The translations under genes were made by a program, and so were the position numbers. The notes under the pieces were generated by a model. The model was given only the letters and a program-made list of their open reading frames with translations. It did no database searches and had not been told where the DNA came from. Below are positions 51,643-60,859 of a stretch of DNA of 64,000 bases, in pieces. Positions within the stretch are counted from its first letter, which is position 1, and every line of letters begins with the position of its first letter. Source of the DNA: Sphaerochaeta globosa str. Buddy (GTDB lineage: Bacteria; Spirochaetota; Spirochaetia; Sphaerochaetales; Sphaerochaetaceae); assembly GCF_000190435.1 (NCBI RefSeq), contig NC_015152.1:2920458-2984457 (forward strand), read 5' to 3'.

Positions 51643-52443
51643 ATGTCGATATCTGAAATGAACTTTTTCCAGAGGATGCTCTACATCCTCCAGGAGTACA
51701 GCGGCTCCCTTGCAAAAGGGGCCGCTACCACCATGGTTATAGCCATAATCTGCACAGCCTTGGGCTGTGTCATCGGCTTTGCAGTCGGTATTGTGCAGAC
51801 CTTGGAACCAAAGAAGAAGGACAACCTCGCCTATAAGATTATCCTGAGAATCATCAAGCTGATCCTCACGGCCTACGTCGAGCTCTTCCGCGGGACTCCC
51901 ATGATGCTGCAAGCAGCCTTCATCTACTATGGAGCCAGCCAGGTCTTCGGTCTGAATCTGGGAATGTGGGAGGCAGCCATCCTGATTGTTTCCATCAACA
52001 CCGGTGCCTATATGGCCGAAACCGTCCGTGGAGGCATCCTCTCGGTTGATAACGGGCAGACCGAAGGGGCCAAGGCCATCGGTATGAACCATTTCCAAAC
52101 CATGCTCACAGTAATCCTGCCTCAAGCACTTCGGAACATAATGCCCCAGATCGGCAACAACCTGATCATCAACATCAAGGATACGTGCGTACTGTCCATC
52201 ATCGGCACTGTGGAGCTGTTCTTCACCTTCAAGAGCATCTCAGGTGCCCTGTATACCTACTTCGAGGCGGCAACGGTCATACTCATCATCTATTTCATCC
52301 TCACGTTCGTCTCCTCAAGAATTCTGCTTGCTTGGGAAAACCGGATGGATGGTCCTGCAAACTTCGACCTTGCCACCACGGATACCCTGGCTTTCACCAG
52401 TGGCATGATCAACTTTCCGCGCAAGCAAAAGAGGAGAATCTGA
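51643..52443 (+). CDS. Amino-acid ABC transporter permease
   Basis: A 266-residue HisMQ-type permease with about five membrane spans. The EAA loop GQTEGAKAIGMNHFQTMLTVILPQALRN (about 146-172) and ELFRGTPMMLQAAFIYYG are characteristic of polar amino-acid transporters. AAAGGAA lies 5 nt before the ATG, 15 nt after the binding-protein stop. Its stop overlaps the ATPase start as TGATG. Confidence 0.93.
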   Translation: MSISEMNFFQRMLYILQEYSGSLAKGAATTMVIAIICTALGCVIGFAVGIVQTLEPKKKDNLAYKIILRIIKLILTAYVELFRGTPMMLQAAFIYYGASQVFGLNLGMWEAAILIVSINTGAYMAETVRGGILSVDNGQTEGAKAIGMNHFQTMLTVILPQALRNIMPQIGNNLIINIKDTCVLSIIGTVELFFTFKSISGALYTYFEAATVILIIYFILTFVSSRILLAWENRMDGPANFDLATTDTLAFTSGMINFPRKQKRRI

Positions 52444-53204
52444 TGAGTGAAATCCTGCAGGTAGAACACCTTTCAAAGACCTTTGGGACCAACCAAGTTC
52501 TCAAGGATATCGATTTTCAGGTGCGCTCAGGGGATGTCACCTCAATCATCGGAGCCTCAGGTTCAGGCAAATCCACCTTGCTTCGATGCATCAATCTCCT
52601 GGAAACCGCCACCTCGGGCAAAATTCTCTTTCATGGCCAGAATATTCTAGCCGACCACGTAAACGAGGCAAAATACCGTGCAAAGGTAGGGATGGTTTTC
52701 CAATCCTTCAACCTCTTCAACAATCATACGGTGCTCAGCAATTGTATGGTCGGCCAGCTCAAGGTACTGAGGAAATCGAAGCAAGAGGCCTATCAAGATG
52801 CCCTACGCTACCTGGACAAGGTGGGCATGACCAGCCATATCAATGCCAAGCCACATCAGCTCAGCGGCGGACAAAAACAACGCGTAGCAATTGCACGAGC
52901 CTTGGCCATGCAACCGGAAATCCTTCTGTTTGATGAACCGACTTCTGCATTGGACCCTGAAACGGTGGGAGAAGTGCTCGATGTCATGAAGACTTTGGCA
53001 AAAGAGGGAACCACCATGCTGGTCGTCACCCACGAGATGGCCTTTGCACGGGATGTCTCCAGCCATGTGGTCTACATGCTGGACGGCAAGATTGAGGAGG
53101 AAGGCGAGCCCAGAGAGCTCTTCATCCACCCCAAAAGCCCTCAGCTCAAGGAGTTTCTCAGCCGGTTCACCAGCGACACAGGCCATCAGGGCAGCCAGCC
53201 TTAA
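52443..53204 (+). CDS. Amino-acid ABC transporter ATP-binding protein (GlnQ-like)
   Basis: A 253-residue ATPase. Walker A is GASGSGKST, the signature LSGGQKQRVAIARAL, and Walker B ILLFDEPTSALD, followed by the H-loop TMLVVTHEMAFARDV. It powers the preceding permease. A longer frame from 52185 is an overlapping shadow in the permease gene. The last gene of a three-gene operon. Confidence 0.95.
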   Translation: MSEILQVEHLSKTFGTNQVLKDIDFQVRSGDVTSIIGASGSGKSTLLRCINLLETATSGKILFHGQNILADHVNEAKYRAKVGMVFQSFNLFNNHTVLSNCMVGQLKVLRKSKQEAYQDALRYLDKVGMTSHINAKPHQLSGGQKQRVAIARALAMQPEILLFDEPTSALDPETVGEVLDVMKTLAKEGTTMLVVTHEMAFARDVSSHVVYMLDGKIEEEGEPRELFIHPKSPQLKEFLSRFTSDTGHQGSQP

Positions 53205-53284
53205 TCCAATGGGGCACCCGTTTCAATTCTTGAGCGCAGCCCTTGCATTGCTATAGGATGGACATAAGCAACGGAGGCCAGACC

Positions 53285-53911
53285 ATGCAGATTCATCCAT
53301 GGCAATCGATACAATTATCCGACTATGAAGCACACATGAGCATGGATGACATCAGGCAGCTACAGACACTGAATGACTCCATGCGCGAGCAGCTGCAATG
53401 CTACCGGACAGAGACCATCATAATCTTGGGTGTTTGCGCAGGAAATGGGCTTGAGCATGTCGACACAAGCATAACCCGCATACTCTACGGTGTGGATATC
53501 AACACCGATTACCTGCAGATGGCAAGCCTCCGCCACCATGGATTGTCGGACATCTTCGTCCCCTTGGCTTGCAATGTTGCACAAGAAGCAGAGAAGCTGC
53601 CTCATGCACAGCTAGTCATAGCCAATCTCTTCGTTGAGTACATAGGGTATGAAGCCTTCAAGCATGCCGTTACGTGCATCGACCCTTCCTATGTATCGTT
53701 GATCATCCAACAACAGACGGGAGATGTCTTTGTCTCCACCTCCCCCTACCAGGATGCATTTTCGCATCTCCAGGAGATTCTCCATCCCATCACCGAAGAG
53801 GGAATTATTTCGGCGCTGAAGGCAATTGATTACTGCTACTGCTTTCGAAAGCAGATGGACCTACCCAACCACAAGTATTTTGTAAGGTTGGATTTCAAAC
53901 GGCTCGATTAA
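53285..53911 (+). CDS. SAM-dependent methyltransferase-like protein
   Basis: A 208-residue protein with a class I methyltransferase core. Motif I is ILGVCAGNGLEHVD (about 47-60), motif II ends in YGVDINTDYLQMA, and motif IV-like ANLFVEYIG follows. The C-terminal half has several aromatic residues and no known substrate domain. GGAGG lies 7 nt before ATG 53285, which is preferred over a frame from 53243. It converges with the EAL gene by a 4-bp overlap. Substrate unknown. Confidence 0.78.
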   Translation: MQIHPWQSIQLSDYEAHMSMDDIRQLQTLNDSMREQLQCYRTETIIILGVCAGNGLEHVDTSITRILYGVDINTDYLQMASLRHHGLSDIFVPLACNVAQEAEKLPHAQLVIANLFVEYIGYEAFKHAVTCIDPSYVSLIIQQQTGDVFVSTSPYQDAFSHLQEILHPITEEGIISALKAIDYCYCFRKQMDLPNHKYFVRLDFKRLD

Positions 53912-55812
53912 CCTACCAGCTCCAGAAAAGCTTCCTTCTCCAAAGGCTTGGAGTAGTAGTAGCCCTGTACCCGTTCGATACCTATTTTTTTGATCATCTC
54001 CAACTGCTGTTCAGTCTCCACACCCTCGGCGATAAGTACCTTGCCCAACTTGTGCAACATATCCGACAGCAGGGTGAGCATGGTTGGATTTGACATGGCC
54101 CCTTGTATGACGCTCTTGTCGAATTTCACATAGGCATAGGGAAGGTCCATCAGAGCCTGCAGATTGGAATATCCGGTACCGAAGTCATCGAGGGCGAATT
54201 TGATGTCCTTCAATGAGAGTTCAAGCATCACATCAGCGACCATATCATACGACTGCAAGACCACAGACTCGGTAATCTCAAAGCCGATTTTCCTACTCGG
54301 GATGTTTTCCTGTTGAATGATCGAAAGCAGTGTTTGGCCCATCTGTCTGGACGTAAAATCCTCACCGCTCAGATTCACTGAGATATACTCAAGGGCATTC
54401 TTGGCAAGGTTCTGCCGTATCAGGGTGCAAACCTTGGCAAGCAGGATCTGGGTAAGGTGGACGATCAAACCAGTCTGTTCAGCTAGAAAGATGAACTGTG
54501 AAGGATTCAGAAACCCAAGATGCTCATCGTTGATGCGCATCAGTGCCTCTGCTGAGACGATGCGCCCGGTTTGCACATCATACATTGGTTGATAGTGCAC
54601 CAATACCTGCTCGGGATTGCGGATCGATGCCCGAAGTGCAGAAATAATGTTCATCGTCTGCTGTTGGCTCAGGGCATCCTTCTTTGTGTAGACGAATACC
54701 GCCCGTTTGCGTACCGATCTGATCTCAGACTGCATCTGCTTGTATGCCTGATGGTATTCATCCAGCGTTGCGGCTTGCTTGGGGATGGAGAGTAAACCAA
54801 GATTCATCTGGATGAACGTAGGAGCGCCCTGCACTTCCCAACCCTGCTCCATGCGTTGACGGATTGCCTGGATGACCGAGCCGCCTGATCCGCCCTTGCT
54901 GGAAGGAAGGCAGAGACAGAACTGTTGCTGGTCGATACGAAAGACTTCATTCGAGCCGCCCAGGGTCTTGAGAAACAGTGCAAGCTCGACAAGCAACCGA
55001 TCGGCAGATACCGACCCATTTTTCGCGATGAAGTAGGGAAAATTTTCAATGTCCACCAAAATGATGGTGTAGGGAGTCTGGAAACGGAACAAACGAATCA
55101 ACTTGCGTTGCAGCAAAGCCTCGGTGGGAAGACCGGTCAGACTGTCGAACGTAATGGAGTCCCGCTGGCCGACAAGGTAATAGAGGACGAGCATGAAGGC
55201 ATTGACCATCATGAATAGCAAGGAGGAATGGGTTATTGCCAGAGAGAACAGAGAAACAGCAAACGAGAGCGGCAACAGCAGGGAAATGAAGAGGAAGGAG
55301 CCTTGGAGGTTTTTCCTATGGCCCAGCGTAGGCATAAGCATGGCAAAGCAGTAGAAAGCCGATAATGAGAGCATATAGGTACTTCCTGATGAAGGAAGCA
55401 ACTGTTCAAAAGTTGGATTAAGTGGATAGAACTGTTGTGTGGGGATGTCCCGGATTGTCAGTACTGCCAAGACTACCAACGGAATGTCATGTACGATTGT
55501 AAGGATGGTTACCAGCTTGGGATCATCCATGACATTGATGGCATTGAAATGCATCCACGCAGAAAGCATGAAGGGAAGCGCCAGGGCATGTGCGGCCCAC
55601 ACTACACGATGAACAGTCAGGGGAAAACTAATCACCCCTTGCTTGTCCAGCATCAAGCTCAAGGAGAGCACGACATAGATTGAATATGCAATGGTCAATT
55701 CAGAAAAGAACCAGCTTCCTCTATCTTTTCTCAATAAGGGAAACCTTATGACATCAAAAAGAATTGCGAGCATGAGAATGCTCGAAAGCAAGGTGACCCC
55801 ATAATAGTGCAT
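53908..55812 (-). CDS. Membrane-anchored c-di-GMP phosphodiesterase (degenerate GGDEF + EAL)
   Basis: A 634-residue protein. Residues about 1-215 hold seven or so membrane spans resembling a 7TM sensor. A GGDEF-like domain (about 220-385) has RIDQQQF in place of R-x-GGDEF and cannot be a normal cyclase. The EAL domain (about 390-634) keeps the catalytic set: EALMRIN, ISVNLSGEDF, ITESVV, DDFGTGYSNL and VKFDKSVI. It should therefore hydrolyse c-di-GMP, possibly with the degenerate GGDEF domain as a GTP sensor. GGAG is about 6 nt before the ATG. The 3' end overlaps the convergent methyltransferase gene. Confidence 0.92.
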   Translation of the reverse strand: MHYYGVTLLSSILMLAILFDVIRFPLLRKDRGSWFFSELTIAYSIYVVLSLSLMLDKQGVISFPLTVHRVVWAAHALALPFMLSAWMHFNAINVMDDPKLVTILTIVHDIPLVVLAVLTIRDIPTQQFYPLNPTFEQLLPSSGSTYMLSLSAFYCFAMLMPTLGHRKNLQGSFLFISLLLPLSFAVSLFSLAITHSSLLFMMVNAFMLVLYYLVGQRDSITFDSLTGLPTEALLQRKLIRLFRFQTPYTIILVDIENFPYFIAKNGSVSADRLLVELALFLKTLGGSNEVFRIDQQQFCLCLPSSKGGSGGSVIQAIRQRMEQGWEVQGAPTFIQMNLGLLSIPKQAATLDEYHQAYKQMQSEIRSVRKRAVFVYTKKDALSQQQTMNIISALRASIRNPEQVLVHYQPMYDVQTGRIVSAEALMRINDEHLGFLNPSQFIFLAEQTGLIVHLTQILLAKVCTLIRQNLAKNALEYISVNLSGEDFTSRQMGQTLLSIIQQENIPSRKIGFEITESVVLQSYDMVADVMLELSLKDIKFALDDFGTGYSNLQALMDLPYAYVKFDKSVIQGAMSNPTMLTLLSDMLHKLGKVLIAEGVETEQQLEMIKKIGIERVQGYYYSKPLEKEAFLELVG

Positions 55813-55901
55813 GCTTCACTCCAGAGACGTAGAATACTTCTGCAACGGGGGCAGTATACCATGTTCCGCAACGATTTCAGAACCAAAGTACCAACGCTTC
55901 A

Positions 55902-56753
55902 TCAGAGAAACGGCAAAAATTCCTGTACGGCCAACGAGGGAATGGATCCCTTCCTTTGGGCCAGCACCAAGGTACGGAAAGCACCACCTTCCAGAGTTCG
56001 TGTGGTAATGGTATACGAGCACCGCGTTACAATGAGTGAGGGAAGAATACTGATTCCCAAGCCTTGTTCCACCATTGCCATCACCGCATAGTCATCCCAG
56101 GTCCTGTAGTGTACAGAAAGTGCAAGATGTTTCTGTTGCACAAGAGCAGGAACTTCCGCACTGCCTGTCCGAGAGAGCAAAATGAAAGGATACTCTTCCA
56201 GAGACTTGGGCGGAATTTCCTTGAGCAGGCAGAGCGGATGATTATTTGGCAGAACTACTAGCAGAGGATCTTCAAGGAGCACCCGAACATCCATGTCGTC
56301 ACCCACAGGAAGTCGAAGGAAGCCAAAATCGACCCGCCCTGTTCGTATCCATTGCGCAATCTCCTCGTATTCTCCCATCAGTAGTTCAAAATGGATGTTG
56401 GGAAAACCCTGCTTGAATTTCATAAGAGCGGGGGGCAATAGATGAGTAGCAATGCTAGATACAGTACCGATGCGAATCGATCCCGACTCGAACTGGTGCA
56501 GAGATCCCACCTGCGTTTCCAAGCCGTGTTGCTCATTACAAATCCGCTGGAGTGTGGGATAGAGAGCCTGTCCCTCACTGGTGAGACGAACTCCTTGCTT
56601 GCTTCGCTGAAGTAAACACAAATCCCATTCTTCTTCAAGATCTTTCACCATTCGGCTTATCGCCGATTGTGTACAGTGCAAGGCCTCGGCAGCTTTGGTA
56701 AAATTCCCAAGTTCCACTGCCTTTAATACAGCTTGATATTTAAGTATTTGCAT
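55902..56753 (-). CDS. LysR family transcriptional regulator
   Basis: A 283-residue regulator. The N-terminal winged helix-turn-helix (LKYQAVLKAVELGNFTKAAEALHCTQSAISRMVKDLE) is clear, followed by the two-lobed effector domain (SIRIGTVSSIATHLLPPAL). ATG 56753 is 5 nt after AAGGAGAA; a frame from 56774 is less likely. It is transcribed away from an EamA transporter gene 106 nt upstream, the classic LysR arrangement, and probably controls it. The intergenic region is AT-rich with TATAGT near 56829. Confidence 0.93.
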   Translation of the reverse strand: MQILKYQAVLKAVELGNFTKAAEALHCTQSAISRMVKDLEEEWDLCLLQRSKQGVRLTSEGQALYPTLQRICNEQHGLETQVGSLHQFESGSIRIGTVSSIATHLLPPALMKFKQGFPNIHFELLMGEYEEIAQWIRTGRVDFGFLRLPVGDDMDVRVLLEDPLLVVLPNNHPLCLLKEIPPKSLEEYPFILLSRTGSAEVPALVQQKHLALSVHYRTWDDYAVMAMVEQGLGISILPSLIVTRCSYTITTRTLEGGAFRTLVLAQRKGSIPSLAVQEFLPFL

Positions 56754-56859
56754 GTACTTCTCCTTGTATGCCATTTTAGCATGGTATCCATGTAAAGAAT
56801 TCGTTTTTCAAATATTTAAATACTTGCTATAGTACCAGCCAATACGAGGAACGCTAACC

Positions 56860-57729
56860 ATGCAAACGCCTTTGCTTCAGTACCTTTCCGCCCTGTTGCT
56901 CTTCGGTTCCAACGGGGTTATTGCCAGCCATATCCAAGCCGATAGCCTTACCATAGTATTCTTTCGCACCACCCTTGGCTTTTTTGGTTTGCTTCTGGTC
57001 CATCTCCTTTCCTCAAAGTCCAAGCATGCAGCGACAGAAACAAAGCAAATCGGGCTCCTAGTGCAAAGCGGCGTGTATATGGGCTTGGGTTGGGCATCGC
57101 TGTACAAAGCCTACACCCTGATCGGGGTGGGGGTATCGTCGCTCTTGTACTATACCGGGCCGATCATTGTTCTCGTAGTTTCGATTGTTCGGAAGAAGGA
57201 GCCGTACAATCATCGCATCCTTGTTGCGTGTCTTTTGGTGATCATGGGCATGCTTCTGATACAAGGCGATGCCGATTTGCAAGGCAAGTCGACGCAAGGC
57301 ATGCTCTACGGCTTGTTCTCAGGTTGCATGTATGCCGTCATGGTCCTGACCAACCGCCAAGTCGGCAAAGGATCGGGCTTGGTACACACGCTTTGCCAAC
57401 TAGGTGGAAGCACGTTGGTGGTAACGTTGGTCATATTTCTCTCCCATAGATTCACCTATCCCCAGACTGCCGTCTCCTGGTTGAACATTCTTGTGCTAGG
57501 ACTAGGAAACACCGCTTTGGGTTGTTTTCTCTATTTCAATTCCATTGCGGCCCTTCCGCTCAAATCGGTTGCCATTCTGGGGTATTTGGAGCCAGTTTCA
57601 GCAGTATTCTTTTCCATCCTCTTCCTTAAGGAGTCGTTCGGCCTGGAAAAACTGATCGGATGCGCCTGTATTGTCCTTGCAGCCCTTTGGACCGAGCGAA
57701 TAAAGAGTCCCCGCTACACAGAAGTGTAG
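56860..57729 (+). CDS. EamA/DMT superfamily transporter
   Basis: A 289-residue membrane protein with ten hydrophobic segments in two EamA halves. Typical are LLFGSNGVIASH and VFFRTTLGFFGLLL in the first half, and LGLGNTALGCFLYFNSIAALPLKSVAILGYLEPVSAVFFSILFLKE in the second. DMT proteins often export amino acids or metabolites. GAGGAA lies 8 nt before the ATG. The divergent LysR gene is its likely regulator. A 6-bp hairpin (CTACAC/GTGTAG) covers its stop codon. Confidence 0.9.
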   Translation: MQTPLLQYLSALLLFGSNGVIASHIQADSLTIVFFRTTLGFFGLLLVHLLSSKSKHAATETKQIGLLVQSGVYMGLGWASLYKAYTLIGVGVSSLLYYTGPIIVLVVSIVRKKEPYNHRILVACLLVIMGMLLIQGDADLQGKSTQGMLYGLFSGCMYAVMVLTNRQVGKGSGLVHTLCQLGGSTLVVTLVIFLSHRFTYPQTAVSWLNILVLGLGNTALGCFLYFNSIAALPLKSVAILGYLEPVSAVFFSILFLKESFGLEKLIGCACIVLAALWTERIKSPRYTEV

Positions 57730-57752
57730 TTCTGCCCTATACTCATTCCTAT

Positions 57753-58292
57753 ATGAGAAAGTCAAACCTGTTGCTCATCATCTTGCTTTTCGTTTCGGCG
57801 TTGGGTTCGCTTGGCGGCGCTTCCTTTTCATCGGTGGAGGGAAAGCTCTTCAATGACAAGGCATTCATCTTTCCTGACGACTTGCTTGAACAGGGGCCGG
57901 TGGTTGTTGCCCTTACGCTCAGCTCGTCAAGAAAAAACGGGGAAGAACAGCAAGGTCTATTCATCGATTGGCAGAAGAAATTGAAAGCTGCTTTCTCTCC
58001 CCTACGTTCTGTTTCCATCTACCACGTCTCGGTTATCGACGGGGCCCCTTTCTTTGTGCGGGGAGCGATCAGAGGCGGTATTGCAAAGGAGTATGGGGAC
58101 ATCCTAGAAAGCTCACAAGGCGGGGTGCTCTTTCTCTCCAAGTCAGAACGCTGGGCAGCCGATGCTGCAATTCCTATCGATGGACAACCCACCTTGGTAG
58201 TGCTTTCTGAAAATGGCAGCATTCTTGGTTTTATCAAAGGGGAATACAGCGAGCAGAGAGCAGAACAGTTGCAAACACTCTTGGGCCTCTAG
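57753..58292 (+). CDS. Exported protein of unknown function
   Basis: A 179-residue protein with a signal peptide (about 1-24; KSNLLLIILLFVSALGSLGG). I do not recognise the family. The mature part (VEGKLFNDKAFIFPDDLLEQGPVVVALTL then SVSIYHVSVID and DGQPTLVVLSENGSILGFIKG) has the alternating strand and helix pattern of a thioredoxin-like fold but no CxxC. It starts 23 nt after the EamA gene. No ribosome site is seen; TATACT (57738-57743) lies 9 nt before the ATG, so it seems to have its own promoter and a leader of only about two bases. It converges with the next gene by a 4-bp overlap. Confidence 0.7.
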   Translation: MRKSNLLLIILLFVSALGSLGGASFSSVEGKLFNDKAFIFPDDLLEQGPVVVALTLSSSRKNGEEQQGLFIDWQKKLKAAFSPLRSVSIYHVSVIDGAPFFVRGAIRGGIAKEYGDILESSQGGVLFLSKSERWAADAAIPIDGQPTLVVLSENGSILGFIKGEYSEQRAEQLQTLLGL

Positions 58293-60715
58293 GTTTGTGC
58301 TTTGAGAAACGATAAGGCTGCTTGCTCATCCAACGGTTTACTGAAGAGAAATCCCTGGATTTTGTCACACCCGAATTTTCTCAGGTACTGCAGCTGCCTT
58401 TCATGCTCTATCCCCTCAGCCACGACACAGTGGCCAAGCTTATGGGCAAGGCTGATTATGTCCCCGGTGATAGCTTCTTCTTCGGTGAGTGTCATCAGTT
58501 TATCGATGAAGAACTTGTCGATTTTCAGGCAGTTGATGTTCAGTTCCCGTTCACGGGCGAGTGACGAGTAACCGGTGCCGAAGTCATCGATCGCTATTTG
58601 GATACCCTGACTTTGCAGATGGCCGAGGACCTTGTTGATGTCCTGATAGTTCGAAGCAAATACCGACTCGGTAATCTCCAGGCAGATATTCTGAGGATCG
58701 ACCTGCATCGAACTGATCATCTGAAGCAAATGAGTGATGAAGTCGTGCTTCAGCAACTGAATGGCTGAAATATTGATGGAAATGCCAATATCGGCATACC
58801 CAGAGTTTTGCAACGTGTTGAGAAACCGCAGGGCTTGGAGAATAATGGAATCGCCAAGGGGAATGATGAGTTTGGTTTTTTCCGTAATCGGAATGAACTG
58901 TAGCGGTGAGATAAGGCCCAAAGAGGGAATCTGCAGGCGGGCCAAGGCTTCAAACCCAACAATCTTATTGGTTGCAAGCTCGAGAATCGGCTGGTAGTTC
59001 AGAAACAAAGAGCCGCTGCCTTCGCCTGATGCAATGCGACTGAGCTCAGCGGTGATTTCCTCCTCCTGATAGAGTTGTTCCTCCATTGCAGCATCAAAGA
59101 AGCAGCAGCAAATATCACCTTGCAGTTGCTGCAATGCTTTCTCCGAGGCTACCAGCAAATTACGCAGCAACTGTTCAACATCCTCGGCCGTCTCTTTTTT
59201 GATCTCAACAATGCCGATACCCCAATTGATACCCTCAATGATCAAGAAAGATTCCAAAAGAGAAGATATTCTCTTGCAGAAGTCTATCAAATCCTGTTTC
59301 GTGTGATAGTTTTTTATATAGAAGGAAAACCGATATTCATGGGTCTTACAGAGGAGACACTGCTCACTGGTGAGCACCTGCAAGGCCGATGAGACCTTCT
59401 TTACTACCTCCTGGGTATATTGAAAGCCATAGGTCATGTTCGCAAAATGCAGAGCACTGATATTGACAGCTAGTACGGCCCGCTTAAGACTTGGATGCAG
59501 CTGTGCATCCAAGCGAAGCAGCCTCTCTAGGTACTGGCGGTTGAACAAGCCCGTCCAAATGTCATGCTCGTTGTTATACATCAGCTCTTGCTCAACATTC
59601 TTACGGTTTGAGATATCAAGAATTATCCCTTCAAGCTCCTCTACTTCACCTTGCTTAGTATAGAACCCCTGTCCATTCTCCCACACCCACTTGCGTTTTC
59701 CATCGCGAGTGATGATCTCATACTCGTAGGTGAACATCTGGTGCAACGGCAACACCCGGTCCCATTCTCTACGGATGTCCTCTTGGTAGCATGGCACAAT
59801 GAGATCGTTGAAACTAAGGTCACGATTCCCAAGCAGACTTTCTGAATCATACCCGGTCAGGGCTTTGCACCCCTTAGAAACATAGAGTACGGTCCAGTCA
59901 CGGTCGTACTTGGTGCGATAGGCAAGGCCTGGCAAGTGGGAAAGCAGCACTGATTTGCTGCGTTCGCTTTCAGCAAGCAACTGCTCGGCTTTTTTACGCT
60001 GTGAGATATCCTGCACCAAGCAGATATGACTGTACGAGTGATCACTCTGGATTTTCAATGCGGCCACAACAAGGGAAACCCACACATACGTACCATCGGG
60101 CTTGATATACCGCTTCTCAAGCGAATAGCTTTGGATTTCGCCTGCCTGTAATCGCTTGAACTGGGTAAGGTCGGCCTCTAGGTCATCCGGATGGGTAATA
60201 ACGGCCCATCCGATTGCTTTCAACTCCTGACTTGTTCTTCCGGTAATCGCTTCGAAACGGGGATTGACACTGAATACCTCGTTGATGGGTCCATCGATGG
60301 GCCCGATGCCATGGGAAATGGAAATGCCGATTGGAGCCTGCCAGAAAATGGCATTGAAGAGGAACGATTGCTCATTGAGCAATTTGCTGTGATCCTTACG
60401 CAACACCTGTTGTACCTGCTTGGATACAGCATCAGAGGTGAGCGGTTGGTGAAGAAGCGAAACACCATCACCGGAATCGGTGATCAACATAATGGCATAC
60501 CGGGGATTCTGCTCCAAGGTATGAAGCAACAAGAGCGCATCGAAGGTATTGGCTATTGCATCGATGATGATCAGCACCAAATCTGAAAGTCCGGCTGCCA
60601 ATTCCAAGGCTTGCTTTCCATCCTTGGCAAGAACCACCTCATACCCAGCCATGGCAGTGCCGATGAGTGAAGCATCCTCAGCTGAGGAGCCAACCACCAA
60701 GAGTTTCTTAGCCAA
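58289..60715 (-). CDS. Multidomain c-di-GMP phosphodiesterase (receiver-like, PAS, PAS, degenerate GGDEF, EAL)
   Basis: An 808-residue cytoplasmic protein. Residues about 1-110 resemble a degenerate receiver domain (LLVVGSSAEDASLIGTAMAGYEVVLAKDG) with no clear phospho-Asp context. Two PAS domains follow (about 130-260 and 265-385), each ending in a PAC-type segment. The GGDEF-like domain (about 390-540) has HEYRF instead of GGDEF and should be inactive. The EAL domain (about 550-808) keeps VGFEALARL, ISINISAIQ, ITESVFASN, DDFGTGYSSL and LKIDKFFID, so phosphodiesterase activity is expected. A TTG start at 60715 with GGAGG 5 nt upstream is preferred; the frame's earlier TTG overlaps the ribosome site. 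Confidence 0.9.
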   Translation of the reverse strand: MAKKLLVVGSSAEDASLIGTAMAGYEVVLAKDGKQALELAAGLSDLVLIIIDAIANTFDALLLLHTLEQNPRYAIMLITDSGDGVSLLHQPLTSDAVSKQVQQVLRKDHSKLLNEQSFLFNAIFWQAPIGISISHGIGPIDGPINEVFSVNPRFEAITGRTSQELKAIGWAVITHPDDLEADLTQFKRLQAGEIQSYSLEKRYIKPDGTYVWVSLVVAALKIQSDHSYSHICLVQDISQRKKAEQLLAESERSKSVLLSHLPGLAYRTKYDRDWTVLYVSKGCKALTGYDSESLLGNRDLSFNDLIVPCYQEDIRREWDRVLPLHQMFTYEYEIITRDGKRKWVWENGQGFYTKQGEVEELEGIILDISNRKNVEQELMYNNEHDIWTGLFNRQYLERLLRLDAQLHPSLKRAVLAVNISALHFANMTYGFQYTQEVVKKVSSALQVLTSEQCLLCKTHEYRFSFYIKNYHTKQDLIDFCKRISSLLESFLIIEGINWGIGIVEIKKETAEDVEQLLRNLLVASEKALQQLQGDICCCFFDAAMEEQLYQEEEITAELSRIASGEGSGSLFLNYQPILELATNKIVGFEALARLQIPSLGLISPLQFIPITEKTKLIIPLGDSIILQALRFLNTLQNSGYADIGISINISAIQLLKHDFITHLLQMISSMQVDPQNICLEITESVFASNYQDINKVLGHLQSQGIQIAIDDFGTGYSSLARERELNINCLKIDKFFIDKLMTLTEEEAITGDIISLAHKLGHCVVAEGIEHERQLQYLRKFGCDKIQGFLFSKPLDEQAALSFLKAQT

Positions 60716-60859
60716 TCTATCCTCCAATGTAAGCAGTATACATGATTATGTTCAATATCATAAAAGAAATAAGGTAACAAAAAGATCAAACTAAAACCGT
60801 TGAAACAGAGAGTTGAGATAATGAAAAGCAATGGATGATGCATATGCAACCTACCTTCC

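Noticed and set aside
52185-52442. Extended N-terminus of the amino-acid ABC ATPase
   Set aside because: It overlaps the conserved end of the permease gene, and ATPase similarity starts at ATG 52443.
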